From the NCBI GenBank assembly GCA_028641055.1, contig CM054062.1:177216726-177280725 (forward strand): a stretch of DNA of 64,000 nt, in the 5' to 3' direction. Position 1 is the first letter of the stretch; each line of letters opens with the position of its first letter. Shown piece by piece: positions 12,556 to 24,918 of this stretch. This DNA is from Alopecurus myosuroides. Lineage: Eukaryota; Streptophyta; Magnoliopsida; Poales; Poaceae. Below the pieces are notes generated by a model, which was not told the origin of the DNA, did no database searches, and saw nothing but the letters and a program-made list of their open reading frames with translations. A program made the position numbers and the translations under genes.

Positions 12556-14539
12556 ACTATAATGTCCCAACGTTTAGGAACTTACGGGGGGTAGAATATT
12601 AATTTGTGCATCTGCACGCATGTGTTTTCAAAACCTGAATAAATTTTTCGCAAAACCAAAACCCTGGAGTGATTGAGGTTCCATCAATATTTTGATTCTT
12701 ACATAGAGGTAGACACTGGAAGTTGATGGAATTTTGACATTACCTTTAGGTTATATTTTGAATTTGGGAGTTAAAAGTTCGAATTATTTAAATTTAGGAA
12801 TGTTGGAGTTTAAATTTGAGTTGTATTTGAATTTGGAATTCAAATTGGATAAACAGGAGTATATCCTAAATATAATTCAATGGACACACACATGAGAGAA
12901 CAAATATTGAATATTTCCAATATCAATAAGTATAGAAAAAGGAAAACAATTAAATTTTATTAGTAATAACACAAGATACAAAGTCTTTACAATTGATTCC
13001 CATAATAGAAATATTACAGCAATATTACATGAGTGCCATTACAGGAATTTGTTCCTAAAACTAAGACCTATCTAATCCTTAGTATCTGGTATCTTCTTCA
13101 CCTACAAAATAAAACAAAAAACAAGAACAAAAAGATTAGGAGGGATTAGTACCCTCAGTTTGTCAGTGTGTTGCACGATGAACTCATCATTGGGTTAATA
13201 AACATGTGTAGTATCTGTTCTAATAAGATGGCCTCAGACCAGCATCACAGGCAGGGTCAGGAAATACAACTGGCAGCATAAGAAAAATAGCAGACTAGGA
13301 TAAGACCAGCCGCACTGCCTAGTAAAAAGATCTTCTCAGCCTAGCACACAAGCAAACAACACACTCATCAACATACTTTGGTGATGTCAAGACCACTGTT
13401 GTGGTATAAATACCACATCAGCCGCAAGGGGAGGGGATCACATCACACTTTCCCCTGTTACTGCTTGGGTTGTAAAAGCAACCAAGAACAGGAAGAAGCA
13501 ACACCACCAAATCATCCACCCATAAGCTCCCATAGGTACTGGAGCATCTGATTGCAAACTAGCAACCAAGATCACAAGGCCAAGGCACAGGGAAGCAGCA
13601 GGAGTAAATCAAGAAAGCCACAAGCACCAAAAGCCACCAACCTTTTGCTCATCACATAAGGTGAAAATCTATGTACCATCTAAGCCATTTACTGGCTAGT
13701 TGCACACAGGGATGAGTTGGGGTTTAGTACCCTCAGAGAGGCATAGAAGTGCTATGCTATAACTCGTCATAGGGGATAAAAGCATCAAGTTAGGCATCTG
13801 TTCTTATTAGAGAGGGGCCTCAGGCTATGCATCATAGGCTTAGGGGCAAAAGAAGCAAGGGAAAGTAATATGTTCTTAGTAAGTAAATTCCAAAGAAATA
13901 AAACCATCAAGTGTAACAATCTGTTCTTATCAAATGATGCACAAGGACAGCAGATCAATAGAGCATAGATCTTATCAATAAATAGGATCCTGAATCAAGC
14001 TGGGAGCCAAATAGCTATTGTATCATATCATCCACCCTTAATATAGTTGTTGGGCACCAGATCCAAGGATCTGATACCTCAACACAACCTCATAAGGGCA
14101 TGTAAGCAGAAAAAGGAAAATGATGGATGATGGCATATTCTCTAAACTTGTGATTCAGAGTAACACCTATCAAAATATAATACACCCATAGAAGTTATTA
14201 AAGCAACATATATTGGTAAGCTCTGTCCAACAGACAACAAGCCACAGTGTCTAACCACAACGAGATATCCTAGGGGATTTCTTCACAGCATAGGCACAGG
14301 GAATAATCCCAGATAAATTTTCCATCACAAGCACAAGGAATAATACCCAAAATAATTCCCACAACAGATTGCATCAGAAAGATAATTCCTAAGTGCAAAT
14401 CATTCCACCTAAAGCATCTGTATCTCCATTCCATCATAGAATAGAACAATTCCTCCATAACCTCTGTACCAAGGGTTCAATTGGAAAAATTCCCAAAACC
14501 TAAACAATCCAGCAACAAACTCACAGAGGTACTTCATGG

Positions 14540-15140
14540 AATCATGGCATGAACACTGGCTCGAGGGCCAGGCTCCAGAGCAAAGGAGGGAGGAGGCAAA
14601 GAGAGTGGGGGAAGGAGACAGAGAGAGAAGAGGGAGGTGAGGCACTCACAGGTGGTCACCATCGTGGTGACCACAGCCAGTTGGAGAAGCGCAGAACGGC
14701 CGCGAGGCCCGCGGTTGCACCACAGGAGGCCGTCCCGGCGATGCCTCGTCGCCGCAACCATCAATGACCACGGGGAAGCAGCAATGCCAGAGTAGCACGA
14801 GAGCGCTCTGGATCACCTCGAGGAGCAGGTACACACCGGAGAGGGGTGGAGCGCCTCGGGCTCCCGAACCCTAGGGTTAGGATTTGCAAGGGCACGAGAG
14901 GCACATCGAGCAGAAAGCAGATCGATATGGAGGAAGAGGTAGAGGGCGAGGTGGCGCATCATTTGCGTCCATCCACGGCGGCGGGGGTGGCCGGAGTGAG
15001 GCGGGGAAAATCGCCGGAGGCGGGGGCGACCCAATCGCCTGGGAGTCGCCTGGGGGCGAGGTGGAGGTGAGAGGGGGCGCGCGAGTGTGCGTATGGCGTG
15101 GCTCGGCCAGCCGAACGGTTTGGGTTCAACCCTAAAGGGT
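14540..15140. other. GC-rich island in 3' LTR of A (complete copy)
   Basis: A 600-bp GC-rich block carries many CCGG and GGCG motifs and a CCCTAGGGTTAGG palindrome-like motif at 14869-14881. Pyrimidine tracts lie on the minus strand. If this is the promoter/5' leader region, as the island seems to be in C, its orientation is opposite to gag-pol. Confidence 0.4.
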
Positions 15141-16736
15141 TGACCCACCTGTGAACCCTAGGGTCATATTGGTCATTTGACCAATTCTTTGATAAAAGAA
15201 TTAAAAGATAATAATAAATTATAAATAAAAATTCTATAAATTACAAAAAAATTACAATAAAATTAATTTTAAATCCAGTAAAGAATTTGTATAATAAATT
15301 ATAAGAAAATAATTCAATAATACTTATAGTCTTAAAATTAAGATTTTAAAATAATATTTTAATAAAAAAACCTTGATAATAAAATTTAAAAGAATTCAGA
15401 TCTATTTAATCAAATATAAATATATTTTCTCAAACTTATTTCAATGATTTGACTATTTCAAAACACTCCAAAATAAATGTTTTCTGTGAAAACAATAAGT
15501 ACTTAAACAATAAAATAAATAATAATGAAATAAAAATAAAAATAATAAATAAATAATCATTAATGAATAATAAATTCACCAACAACTGATGACCACAAAA
15601 GATTTAGTAAACCAAACAATTATTTAGTTTAAAAATGCATACATATCATTATTATGCATAACAACATCATTTGCTTCTTTAAACATTGTCTTTACCAGAC
15701 AATGATGGTGTTTTGTAGAACAAGGAAGTCAGGATCTGCTCCAAGCATCAGACTTCATTACCTGTCCATATCAAGGAAAGTTCATCATTTGCTCATGACC
15801 TTTGAATTATTTCATAACAACTAATTTCAAAACCCCTATCGTAATACCACCTCCGCTCAAAAGAATGCATGATCCTACTTTTATAATAATATGACTAATT
15901 GAATGACTACCCGAGTGGTAGTGTTATGTTTGGTGGGCGGATGGAACCATGGTAAGATGAATAGGTCAAAGAAAGGTTCCATCTGCATGGGAAATTATTA
16001 CCTAGGAGTTAACAACCAATGCCGTCAGAACTCGGTGCGCCGTAGATACCGTGTTGACCATGGGTCTTCTATGGGGGGAGTAAGTCAGCTGTGATCTTCT
16101 CTCATTCGCATGTCAACGGGCTGCCAGAGACGTACGTTGTAGGTCTTGCGAGACTACATGCACATGGGTGGGATCCCTTAATTCCCGCGGACTCTGGGGT
16201 CTATGATGGTCTGTCAGGGGCACCTAGATATCCATCGTGAGGGGTGGAATCAGGGGTTCAACCTACTGGTGGAAATGGGTAGGCATGCGTTGTGCGGAGA
16301 AGCACGATTTGGCTTGGACCAACAACCAGGCCCCACACCTGAGTGGGAGTGGACATGATCGCGCGCCTGGTTGTGCAACATGGTCTTGGTCGCCCATGGG
16401 TAAAGTAACGCACCTCTGTAGAGTGTAAAAGGATGTGGCATGTTACCCCTTGTTCCGGGAAGGAACTGCGAACGCTACAAGAAAGGCAACTCCATGAAGT
16501 TCTAGTCCTGTGATGGTCTGGCGGGCACAGTTGTGAGTATTAAAAGCCACCTCTTGAAGAAAGATTGACAAAACCTTGCATCTGTCTAGACTCTTTAGAG
16601 TCGAGGACCGTAGCTAGTGCATCAATTACTTTCGTACTTAATGAACTTGTTGAGTAATGTTTGTTACTCATTCAATCCCGTTTGAACCCCCTGCTCAGGC
16701 TATAAGAATTTAGAAGAAGCATCCTTCAATATCCAC

Positions 16737-16847
16737 GGAGGCCAAGACGACATCTTCTACGAGGAGCCGGATCTCTCCGGAGGAGTGGAAGGGGTCGACT
16801 ACACCATCCAGTACGGAGATGGCCCTGAGGGAGCTGAGTCTCACTAG
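16737..16847 (+). other. Acidic exon-like frame in 3' LTR of A
   Basis: The frame matches 5886-5996, with DDIFYEEPDLSGGVEGVDY and a TAG stop at 16845-16847. In-frame sequence extends upstream to a CTGCTCAG acceptor-like site near 16699. Both LTR copies have the same length and no stop, although a frame only 37 codons long could survive by chance. Confidence 0.4.
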
Positions 16848-17169
16848 GTTTAGCCTAGTCTAAAATAAATACATAGCACGGTCGAATCGAGCAGCCTTGG
16901 ACTCTATAATTGGCTGTTGAGTTCCCGTGTATACACTGGCCTTACGTTTCAGTTGTCGTTCTAACCTCCATAATGAGATGACCTCATCATGAGCTCATTC
17001 TCTTGTCAGCACATTTTTTTTTGTAATATATTTGTTGTATGACAATCAAGTCTTGTAATGTTTCTGCTGTACCACCCCGAGGGATGAAATATTTGCGGAA
17101 CGGTGTTCTCTGAGTGTTATATCAACGAATGGCGTACTACAACATGCAGTGGTATGCTGGGTCACCACG

Positions 17170-17174
17170 GGAAC
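17170..17174. repeat. TSD of element A, right copy (GGAAC)
   Basis: Identical to 3134-3138. Removing element A plus one copy restores the open minus-strand frame of the host element. Confidence 0.9.
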
Positions 17175-17797
17175 CTTGCCATTGAAAGAGTAATTAGCAA
17201 GCATATTGGAAATTTCCTCATTAGGAATTTTACTTTTGTTGGAGACAATATCTTTCATATATTTAGAATAAGGAGGCAGTTTAATAGCGTCAGTCGAAGG
17301 GATTTGCAAAAACAGAGGTTTCATCCACTCACAAAACTTGTTATAATGTTCTTCTTCCTTCGATTTGTGTTTTTATTAGGAAAAGGCATTGCTTTTGGTA
17401 CCCAAGGCTCTCTTTCATTACCATGTTTATTAGCAATGAAATCCTCCTTAGTATACTTTGCAGTTTTAGTTTGCTTTTTAGGGTCAGCTACAGGTTCTTC
17501 TTTATCAGAAGCATCACTTTTATCATTACCACTTTCAGTTTCAGCATCAGAAATAGATATACTATTAGGATCTTTAGCAGGTTTAGGAGATTCTACAAAA
17601 AAAAAATGTCTCTTCTTCTTTTTCTTAGAAGGAGAACTATTATTTTTAGGTTGCTGAGAATCTTGTTCAATTCTTTTAGGATGTCCTTCAGGATACAAGA
17701 GGTCCTGAGTAGAAACACCACTTCTAGTAATTATTTCACAAACATGTTTATCTCTAGAAGCATTAGCAGCATGTATTTTTGCACTTTAGTAAGTTGA
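17175..17797 (-). pseudogene. gag/pro linker of the Athila/Sabrina-type element, between A and B
   Basis: The minus-strand frame from about 17785 to 17175 reads a Gag C-terminal segment with EIITRSGVSTQDLLYPEGHP, a lysine-rich KKKKKRHFFF stretch, and a segment with TDAIKLPPYSKYMKDIV that in Athila-type elements directly precedes protease. A stop lies in the same frame just upstream of KIHAANASRDKH. The left side joins 3138 across element A; the right side should join 37425 across element B, but part of gag is missing there. It would be the nucleocapsid-protease linker. The call rests on the TRSG motif and the continuous frame. Confidence 0.75.
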
Positions 17798-18255
17798 TCA
17801 ATACAGTTTCTATGTCTAGAGTGTTGCTTTGATCGGTTGTTGGTTTTGAGCCCGTTGTTATACAGTTTTGGCTATGCCTGCATAGTTGTCGCAGTCGAGG
17901 GGTTGTGGAGCCGATAATCCATGTCCGAGCCCGCCTGCCGAAGATATTCGGCCTGGGGCGAGGTAACCCCAGTAACCCTTGATTGTTGTTGCACTTTCTG
18001 GACACATAGCAGCTTTGTATAACTTTTTTCCCGTTCCTTCAGTTTCATCCGACTCGTGGACGCTTGGGTATACATATCTGGTTATGACTAGCATGGACAC
18101 AAGGAGTAGTAGACCGGGGATCCGGACTACGTGCCGATGAATCCGGTCGGCCTGCTATTGTTTGTTGTGGCCGGGGCTGGTAACCCTGAAGCCCTTGTGG
18201 GTCCATTGCTAGGAGCACATGACAGTTTGTATATCTCTGGGTCCGAGGTCTGACA
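17798..18255 (+). repeat. 5' LTR remnant of element B (last 458 bp only)
   Basis: It matches 36967-37424, the last 458 bp of the 3' LTR, with few substitutions. It ends GGTCTGACA before the primer site. The first roughly 3.1 kb of the LTR and the left TSD are missing. The junction with host gag is at TTGA/TCAATACAG, so the loss was a deletion after insertion. Confidence 0.85.
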
Positions 18256-18259
18256 GGTC

Positions 18260-18272
18260 AAGGTATCAGAGC
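18260..18272 (+). other. Primer-binding site of element B (tRNA-Met type)
   Basis: AAGGTATCAGAGC matches TGGTATCAGAGC at all but the first two bases and lies five bases after the LTR end. Confidence 0.8.
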
Positions 18273-18739
18273 AGGACTGCCTGTAGGAAACCCTTTGCTA
18301 TTGATCGATGTTGAGTCTAGTGTTTGTGAAAACTATTTTGAACTTGCAAATGAATTGTGAAAACCTTCTTAGGAACTCTTTTTACTCCTTAACTGGTGTC
18401 ACTTCAACTCTGAGTCATCTTATCCCATTTGATTTGAAAAGGTGTTCCTCTCTTCTGTTACCTTCAAAACCAGGATCAAAACCGTTGGGTGTTCTCTTTC
18501 CGGTACTTCGTGTCAGGTTGCTAACCTCTCAAGTTTTGACTAACTCAAGTCATCCGATCTATCAGTTCCATATCCGGGGTTGCATCTCTGTGTGATTCCG
18601 AGTTGTTCGTTTATGTGATATGGCTTGTTTCCTCCACATAATGTCCTATATCTTGCCTCTGTTGAACTATCATGTACCATTCCGTTCTTTTCTCCTTTCA
18701 TGAATGTGTTATTCATGGTTCCTTTCCTTTTTACTCAGG
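18273..18739 (+). other. Leader of element B (no extra ORF)
   Basis: 467 bp separate the primer site from the gag ATG. There is no counterpart of the ORF found before gag in elements A and C. A pyrimidine-rich TTTTTACTCAG lies just before the ATG, as TTCAG does in element C. Confidence 0.6.
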
Positions 18740-21700
18740 ATGTCCGGTGGTACTCGTAGACGTCGTGGACGTAATCCGCCCGAGGCAGAAGTTCCGCCTT
18801 CTCCCACAATGGCGCATGTTCTGCAGAATATCGAGACCAACCGCCTGAGAAGTGAACATCTTCTTGAACCCGTGGCGCAGAATACCGAACGTCGCACTGA
18901 AGGTGTTACACTTGGGAGTTTTCTCAAAGCTCACCCTCCTACCTTTGCTGATTCCAAGGAGCCTCTGGATGCTGATGACTGGCTCCGTACAATCGAGCGC
19001 AAGTTTGTTGCTCTCCATGTCCAAGATAATGACCGTGTGAACTTCGCCACCTACAAGCTAGAAGGTGCTGCTGGTGCTTGGTGGGAAGGTTTCTTAGCGT
19101 TGTAGGCGCCAGGACATGAGGTCACATGGGCAGAGTTCTGTATTGCATTCCGTGATGCTTATATTCCAAAGGCAATCATGGACTTTAAAAGGAAGGAATT
19201 CCTCGATCTCACTCAGGGAAACATGAATGTTGAACCTTACGGGCGTGAATTCATCCATTTGGCTCGCTATGCTCCTCGTGATGTCAGAAATGATGAGGAC
19301 AAGCAGGAAGTGTATCGGAAGGGTCTGAATCCAACCCTCCATTACGAGTTGCTTCCTTTCAAATTCAAGAGTTTCTAGGTGTTGTATAACCAGGCTATTA
19401 CCCTTGAATATGGCAGAAAGGAGATGGAGACTGCTGTAAAACGGGATGCTGATAATTCTTGTGCAACTTCCTCTGGCTCCAAGAAGCGTCGTGTGTTCAT
19501 ACCATACAATGCTATTCGTAGAGCCCCGTTTGCACCTAGTTATGAGGGACACGTTCCTCATCCGCCTCCATCAGTTGCTAAACCACCTGATCTTATGTGT
19601 TTCAAGTGTGGTCAGCCGGGTCATCTTTCTCGAGAGTGTCTTTAGAAGAAAATTGGTCGTGGAGTTCCTCCGCCCAAGAAAAATGTGGAGAACACTGGTA
19701 CAATACATGCTTGTTTAACACATGTTACACTTGAGAAGGCTCAAGATGATCCAAGCATTCTCTAGAGTACAATTCGAGTTAATTCCATTCTGGCTACAAC
19801 GTTGTTTGACTCTGGGGCATCCCATACCTTCATGTCAGAAAAGTTCGCTGAAATGCATGGGATACCTTTCCAAAACATGTCCAAGTCTTTGGTGGTCCAG
19901 TCCCGAGGGCTTAGTTGGCGAACCACGATGGTTACCCCAGAGCTCATGATCGATTTTGGGTATCGGTGGTTCCCTGCCACCTTTTATGCCTTAAAGTCAA
20001 CTGACATTGATGTCATTCTAGGCATGGATTGGCTCAAAAAGTTTGGAGCTGTAATTGACTGCGCAGACAAGTCCATCATTTTGACAGATCCTTCTGGTGC
20101 TAGTGTGAAATGTTGGACGTGTGCAGATCTAGCTCCATCAGCGTGTCATCAACTTTCACCCGAATCACAACTATACTCTATGCAAGCTGACTACCCTCCT
20201 GAAATTCATGAGTTGCCAGTAGTCAGTGAGTTTCCTGATGTGTTCCCTGAAGAGTTACCTGGCATGCCACCTGATCGAAGTGTGGAATTTGTCATCGAGC
20301 TGGTCCCTGGCACCGCTCCTATGTCCAAAAGACCTTATCGTACGGCCCCAGAAGAGTTGGCTGAATTGAAGCGGCAAATAGAGGAGTTAGAAGAAAAAGG
20401 TTTCATCCAACATAGTACATCTTCTTGGGGTTGCCCTACCATCTTTGTTAAGAAGCGGGATACAAATGTTCCGCGTCTGGTTGTTGATTATCGGCCGCTG
20501 AATGCAGTGACCATCAAAAACGAGTATCCTCTTCCAAGAATCAACGACCTGTTTGATCAGTTAGCTGGTGCAACTGTCTTCCTACGATCGGGATACCATC
20601 AAATAAAGATCAGAAAAGAGGAAATTCCTAAAACTTCTTTCACTACTCGTTATGGTCTTTATGAGTACACCGTTATGTCCTTTGGTCTTACCAATGCTCC
20701 AGCTACATTTATGAGGCTTATGAACTCGGTATTCATGGATTATCTCGACAAGTTCGTCGTGGTCTACATCGATGTTATCTTGGTCTATTCCAAAACCGAA
20801 GATGAACATGTCGAACACTTGCATTTGGTGTTATCCAAACTCCGTGAGCACAAGTTGTATGCCAAGTTCTCTAAATGTGAATTCTGGTTGAAAGAGCTCA
20901 TCTATCTCGGACACGTGGTGTCTGCCGAAGGTGTTGCCGTGATCCTAGATAAGGTCCAAACAATTCTGGATTGGGAAGCACCTAAATCAGTCAAGGATGT
21001 TTGGAGTTTTCTCGGGATGGCAGGTTATTACCGTCGATTCATCGAGAACTTCTCCAAAATTGCTAAAAATATGAATGAACTTCTTAAGAAGGGCAACATG
21101 TTTGAGTGGTCGGAAAAGGCAGAAGAGAGTTTCCAAACTCTAAAAACTAAACTGACTACCGCTCCTGTGCTTGCTCTTCCTGATACGAGCAAGGACTTTG
21201 TTATCTTCTGTGATGCCTCGCAACAAGAACTCGGTTGTGTGTTAATGCAAGAGGGTCATGTGGTGGCCTATGGTTCTCGTCAATTGAAACCACATGAGCA
21301 CAACTACCCAACTCATGACCTCGAGCTAGCATCCATGGTCCATGCTCTCAAGCAGTGGCGTCATTACCTTCTTGGTAACCGTTGCGAGCTATACTCAGAT
21401 CATCAAAGTCTGAAATATCTGTTCACCCAACCGGATCTAAATCTCAGACAGAGAAGATGGTTGGAAGTAATCAAGGAATTTGATTTGGGTCTCAACTATC
21501 AACCCGGCAAGGCCAACGTCGTGGCTGACGCGCTAAGTCGGAAGTCTTACTGTAACAACGTGATGATACAGAAAGCTCAACCTTCTCTTCATGAGGAGTT
21601 TTCCAAGCTCAACCTTGAAATTGTTCCCTCTGGGTACCTAGCTAACCTGGAAATAAAACCTTCTCTTGAGGATCAAATCAAAGAGGCCCAGAAGCATAAT

Positions 21701-23097
21701 GTGGGCATTGCCAAGATCAAGAAGAACATTGCTAGTGGAGTTGCTAAATGTTTCTCGGTTGATGATCAAGGCATCGTTTATTTCAACAACCGTCTGGTTG
21801 TGCCAAAGAATCGAAGTCTGAGAAATCCAATACTCCAAGAGGCTCATGATACACCTCTTTCCATTCACCCTGGTAGTACGAATATGTATAAGGACCTACG
21901 TCCAAAGTTCTGGTGGACCCGGATGAAGCGAGAAATCGCTCAGTATGTTGCTGAATGCGACGTCTGTCGTCGTGTGAAGTCTGAACATCAAAGACCAGCC
22001 GGTGTTCTCCAACCTCTACCGATTCTTGAATGGAAATGGGATGAAATTGGTATGGACTTCATTACCGGTCTTCCCAAAACCAAAAAGGGTCACAATGCTA
22101 TTTGGATAGTGGTTGATCGACTGTCCAAGGTTGCTCACTTCCTTCCTATTCGAGAGGCTATCACCACTAGTCAGTTGGCAGATCTATACATCTCCCGAAT
22201 AGTCAGTCTTCATGGAGTTCCTAAAAGGATTGTTTCAGATCGTGGGAGTATTTTCGTCTCCAGGTTTTGGGGATGTCTCCAAGAATCTATGGGAACTCGA
22301 CTTTCCTTCAGCACCGCTTATCATCCACAAACCGGTGGTCAAACCGAAAGAGTGAATCAAATTCTTGAGGATATGCTTTGAGCTTGTGTTATCTCCTTCA
22401 GTAAGGATTGGGAAAAGTTCCTTCCCTTTGCAGAGTTCACCTATAACAACAGTTATCAATCCAGTCTGGGCAAGGCTCCTTTTGAAGTTTTGTATGGCCG
22501 TAAATGTCGAACTCCGCTGAATTGGTCTGAAACCGGTTTAGATCATTCTTCCGACCGGATACAATCAAGGAAGCAGAAGAAACTGTTCGCATCATTCGTG
22601 AATGTTTGAAAACAACTCAATCTTGTCAGAAGAGTTATTATGATCGTCGTCATCAAGACGTTCGTTACAAAATCGGCGAGAAAGCTTATCTTCGAGTCAC
22701 ACCTCTGAAAGGTGGAAAACGTTTCGGAATCAAAGGCAAACTGGCTCCTCGTTACGTTGGTCCATTCCCCATCATTGGAAAACAAGGTCAAGTGTCGTAT
22801 CAGCTACAGTTGCCTCCAGGGTTTACAGATGTTCATGATGTATTCCATGTCTCCCAACTCAAACGTTGCTTCAAAGATCCCGTCCATGGTGTGGACCACG
22901 AGACTATCAAGCTCAAGGATGATCTCTCTTACAAAGAGGTCCCTGTCCGTATTCTTGATGAGGCCGAACGAAGAACTCGCAGTCAAACCATCAAGTTCCT
23001 CAAATTTCAATGCTCACATCATTCCGAGAACGAAGCAACCTGGGAACGAGAGGATCGCTTGCGATCTAAGTACCCCGACTTCTTTTCTAAAACCTAG
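18740..23097 (+). pseudogene. gag-pol polyprotein of element B, stops and frameshift
   Basis: ATG at 18740 follows CAGG as in element C. One frame carries Gag (GAAGAWWEGF, CCHC knuckle CFKCGQPGHLSREC near 19600-19640), protease ([10 protein letters not shown]), RT, RNase H (FCDASQ), integrase ([23 protein letters not shown]) and a chromodomain-like tail with FQCSHHSENEATW. In-frame stops are at 19103, 19376, 19643 and 19760 (TAG) and 22379 (TGA); most read as C-to-T changes of CAG or CGA. Near 22545 a one-base indel shifts the last part into the frame 22606-23097. RT lacks four residues before LRSGYHQI and its motif reads YIDV (GTT at 20774) instead of YIDD, so a catalytic Asp is gone. The copy is clearly dead. 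Confidence 0.9.
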
Positions 23098-23120
23098 GAA
23101 TCTCGGGACGAGATTCTTGT

Positions 23121-23131
23121 AAGGGGGTAGA
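23121..23131 (+). other. Polypurine tract of element B
   Basis: AAGGGGGTAGA lies two bases before the 3' LTR start (TGTAACGGCCC) at 23134. Confidence 0.8.
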
Positions 23132-23133
23132 CT

Positions 23134-24918
23134 TGTAACGGCCCTACTTTGTAATAAAGTTGTGTTGTGTGTTGTGTACATGGCATACATGCATGGAAAA
23201 CTTTGGTAAATTTTTGCATTCGTAATAACAAGTGAAATGAAAAAAATCACTTAAACAAGCAACCCACAAAGTTGTTCTAACAAGTTTTTCAAAATGAACA
23301 AACTAAGGTATGGTTTTGTTGGAAATTTGAAGAGCTTTTCAAAACTTATTTTTGTGTTTTTGTTTCACAAAAAGGCCCTCAAAACCAGCTTTTGGGTACT
23401 GTTTTTAAAAAGAAAAGGACCAACTTGTAGTTTTTATTTCTCCCAGGGGGTTATTGCAGATGTGCTTTGTCTTCTTCGTTGGGACAGGAAGCAGCTGCGT
23501 GGCTGCCATGGAAGTCGCCGTTGCCACGTCCATCTCTCAGCGAACGTGCCCGGATAAGCCACAGGAGGCGTCTCCAGGTGCCCCGCTGCACCCTCTTGCC
23601 CCCTCCCTCACGGCTCCCTCTCTCCCTGCGCTTCGTAACCCTAACCCGAACCCTAACTCCGGCGAGGTTGCATGTCCCCGCCGATGTGCACTGCCCCGGC
23701 GAAAGCTGGCGACACCACGAGCTTAGCACGGCCTCCAACCACCTCCCTACCAAAGGAATCGGGCCGGGATGCCCTAAATCGCCGCCGCCATCCATCATCT
23801 TCCCCACGGCCGGCGGAGAAGGCCGCCGTCGATTCGCCACTGCCGTTGCTCCCATGCCTTCCCCGACCTCACCATCACCTTCCTGGTGATCTCTCGCACC
23901 TTCAGGTGCTCTCCCTTGCTTCCCTCCTCTCTGGTTCATCCTCGCGGCACGCACCGCCGGCCACCGCCGCGGTTGGTGCTCGCCGGAGCAACTCCGGCGA
24001 CCATCCGGCGAGCCAACGCCACCCTTAGGTTCCCCTCCACCTCCTCTTGCTAGTGGTACAACCTAATTTGGGGTTTACGCGCACAATCGATCAATTGCTT
24101 GATCAACAGAGGAGAGATTCTTCGAGTGATGTCACTGTGACGTCACTATGATGTCACAAATACTAATATCTTATTTTTCCAGAACTAATTAATAATTACA
24201 GAATTTGAATTAAAATAAAATAATTAATAACTTCATTTTGGTAACTCAGAAAAATATGAAAAATACATGGTTGAGTTCAGAAAAATATTTCCAACCCAAA
24301 TATGTCACTTGCATACATGTTTGACAAACTTTATTTTTGGGCGTTATTTAAATGCAATTAAATCATCTAAAATAAAGAAAATAAGATTTTAATCAATAAA
24401 ATCAGAAAAATACAAGTTATATACCAAAATGCTCAAAATGATAAATGCAATCCACGTATGATGTTTTTAAACCTATTTGAGCTATTAAAATTGCACTCAC
24501 TTTTAGAATTGCCGAATTGCCCTCCGGGGTCTATTTCGGGACTGTTTTCCGATAAAATGCCTAACCATCATATGAACCGTAGCAAACCCTTGAACTTGTT
24601 TAGGTATTTCATTCAAGTGCATTAACTTTGCCACGAATACATATTGTGCATTGCATCGATGCGATGTGTTGATTGTTTCTTTTCCTGTTTCTGCTTCTTA
24701 TCGGTAGAACGTTGTCCGAAGAGAAGATCAACAACTCCAGTGCCGAATACTTGATCTTAACCGACAAGTCAAGCACTTATCCAGAAGATCTATCTATTTG
24801 GTTTTATTTAAGCAAGGCAAGCATAACCTCTTATCTTCTCATATATATTTTCCAATGACTTTTGGTTCTCGTATTTGCACTCGATTTCAAAGTATTTGGT
24901 GTCTGTAGGTAGTGTTCT
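23134..24918 (+). repeat. 3' LTR of element B, left part
   Basis: It begins TGTAACGGCCCTAC after the purine tract and runs to the C insertion. A GC-rich, pyrimidine-strand-plus island lies at 23470-24050, followed by AT-rich DNA. The open frames in the island lack known domains. The LTR resumes at 35666. Confidence 0.85.
24914..24918. repeat. TSD of element C, left copy (GTTCT)
   Basis: GTTCT precedes TGTCGCACCC at 24919 and recurs at 35661-35665 after the 3' LTR end of C. It shows that the inverted left end was the end actually integrated. Confidence 0.9.

Larger units (their letters stand above)
3139..17169 (+). mobile_element. Element A: Tekay/Del-type Ty3/gypsy LTR retrotransposon
   Basis: This 14.0-kb element is bounded by TSD GGAAC. 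Its 5' LTR is 3139-6307, its 3' LTR 12558-17169, and a tRNA-Met-type primer site follows the 5' LTR. The internal region holds an extra ORF before gag, then gag, protease, RT, RNase H, integrase and a C-terminal chromodomain-like segment. The order PR-RT-RH-IN places it in Ty3/gypsy, and the chromodomain with tRNA-Met primer places it with Tekay/Del chromoviruses. It inserted into the protease of an older minus-strand element. In-frame stops and frameshifts make it non-autonomous today. The family name is not recognised. Confidence 0.9.
12558..17169 (+). repeat. 3' LTR of element A (full length, 4612 bp)
   Basis: It starts TATAATGTCCC (the 5' LTR has TGTAATG) and ends GGTCACCACG (the 5' LTR ends CACCACA), so both terminal dinucleotides have mutated, followed by TSD GGAAC. 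It retains two segments lost from the 5' LTR: 13105-13995, AT-rich non-coding, and about 14992-15541, which ends in a 350-bp very AT-rich tract. No protein-coding gene is evident in the LTR apart from the short acidic frame at 16737-16847. Confidence 0.88.

Noticed and set aside
17103..17657. Plus-strand frame of 184 codons
   Set aside because: It is antisense to the Gag linker of the Sabrina-type element, whose TRSG motif and frame continuity are convincing.
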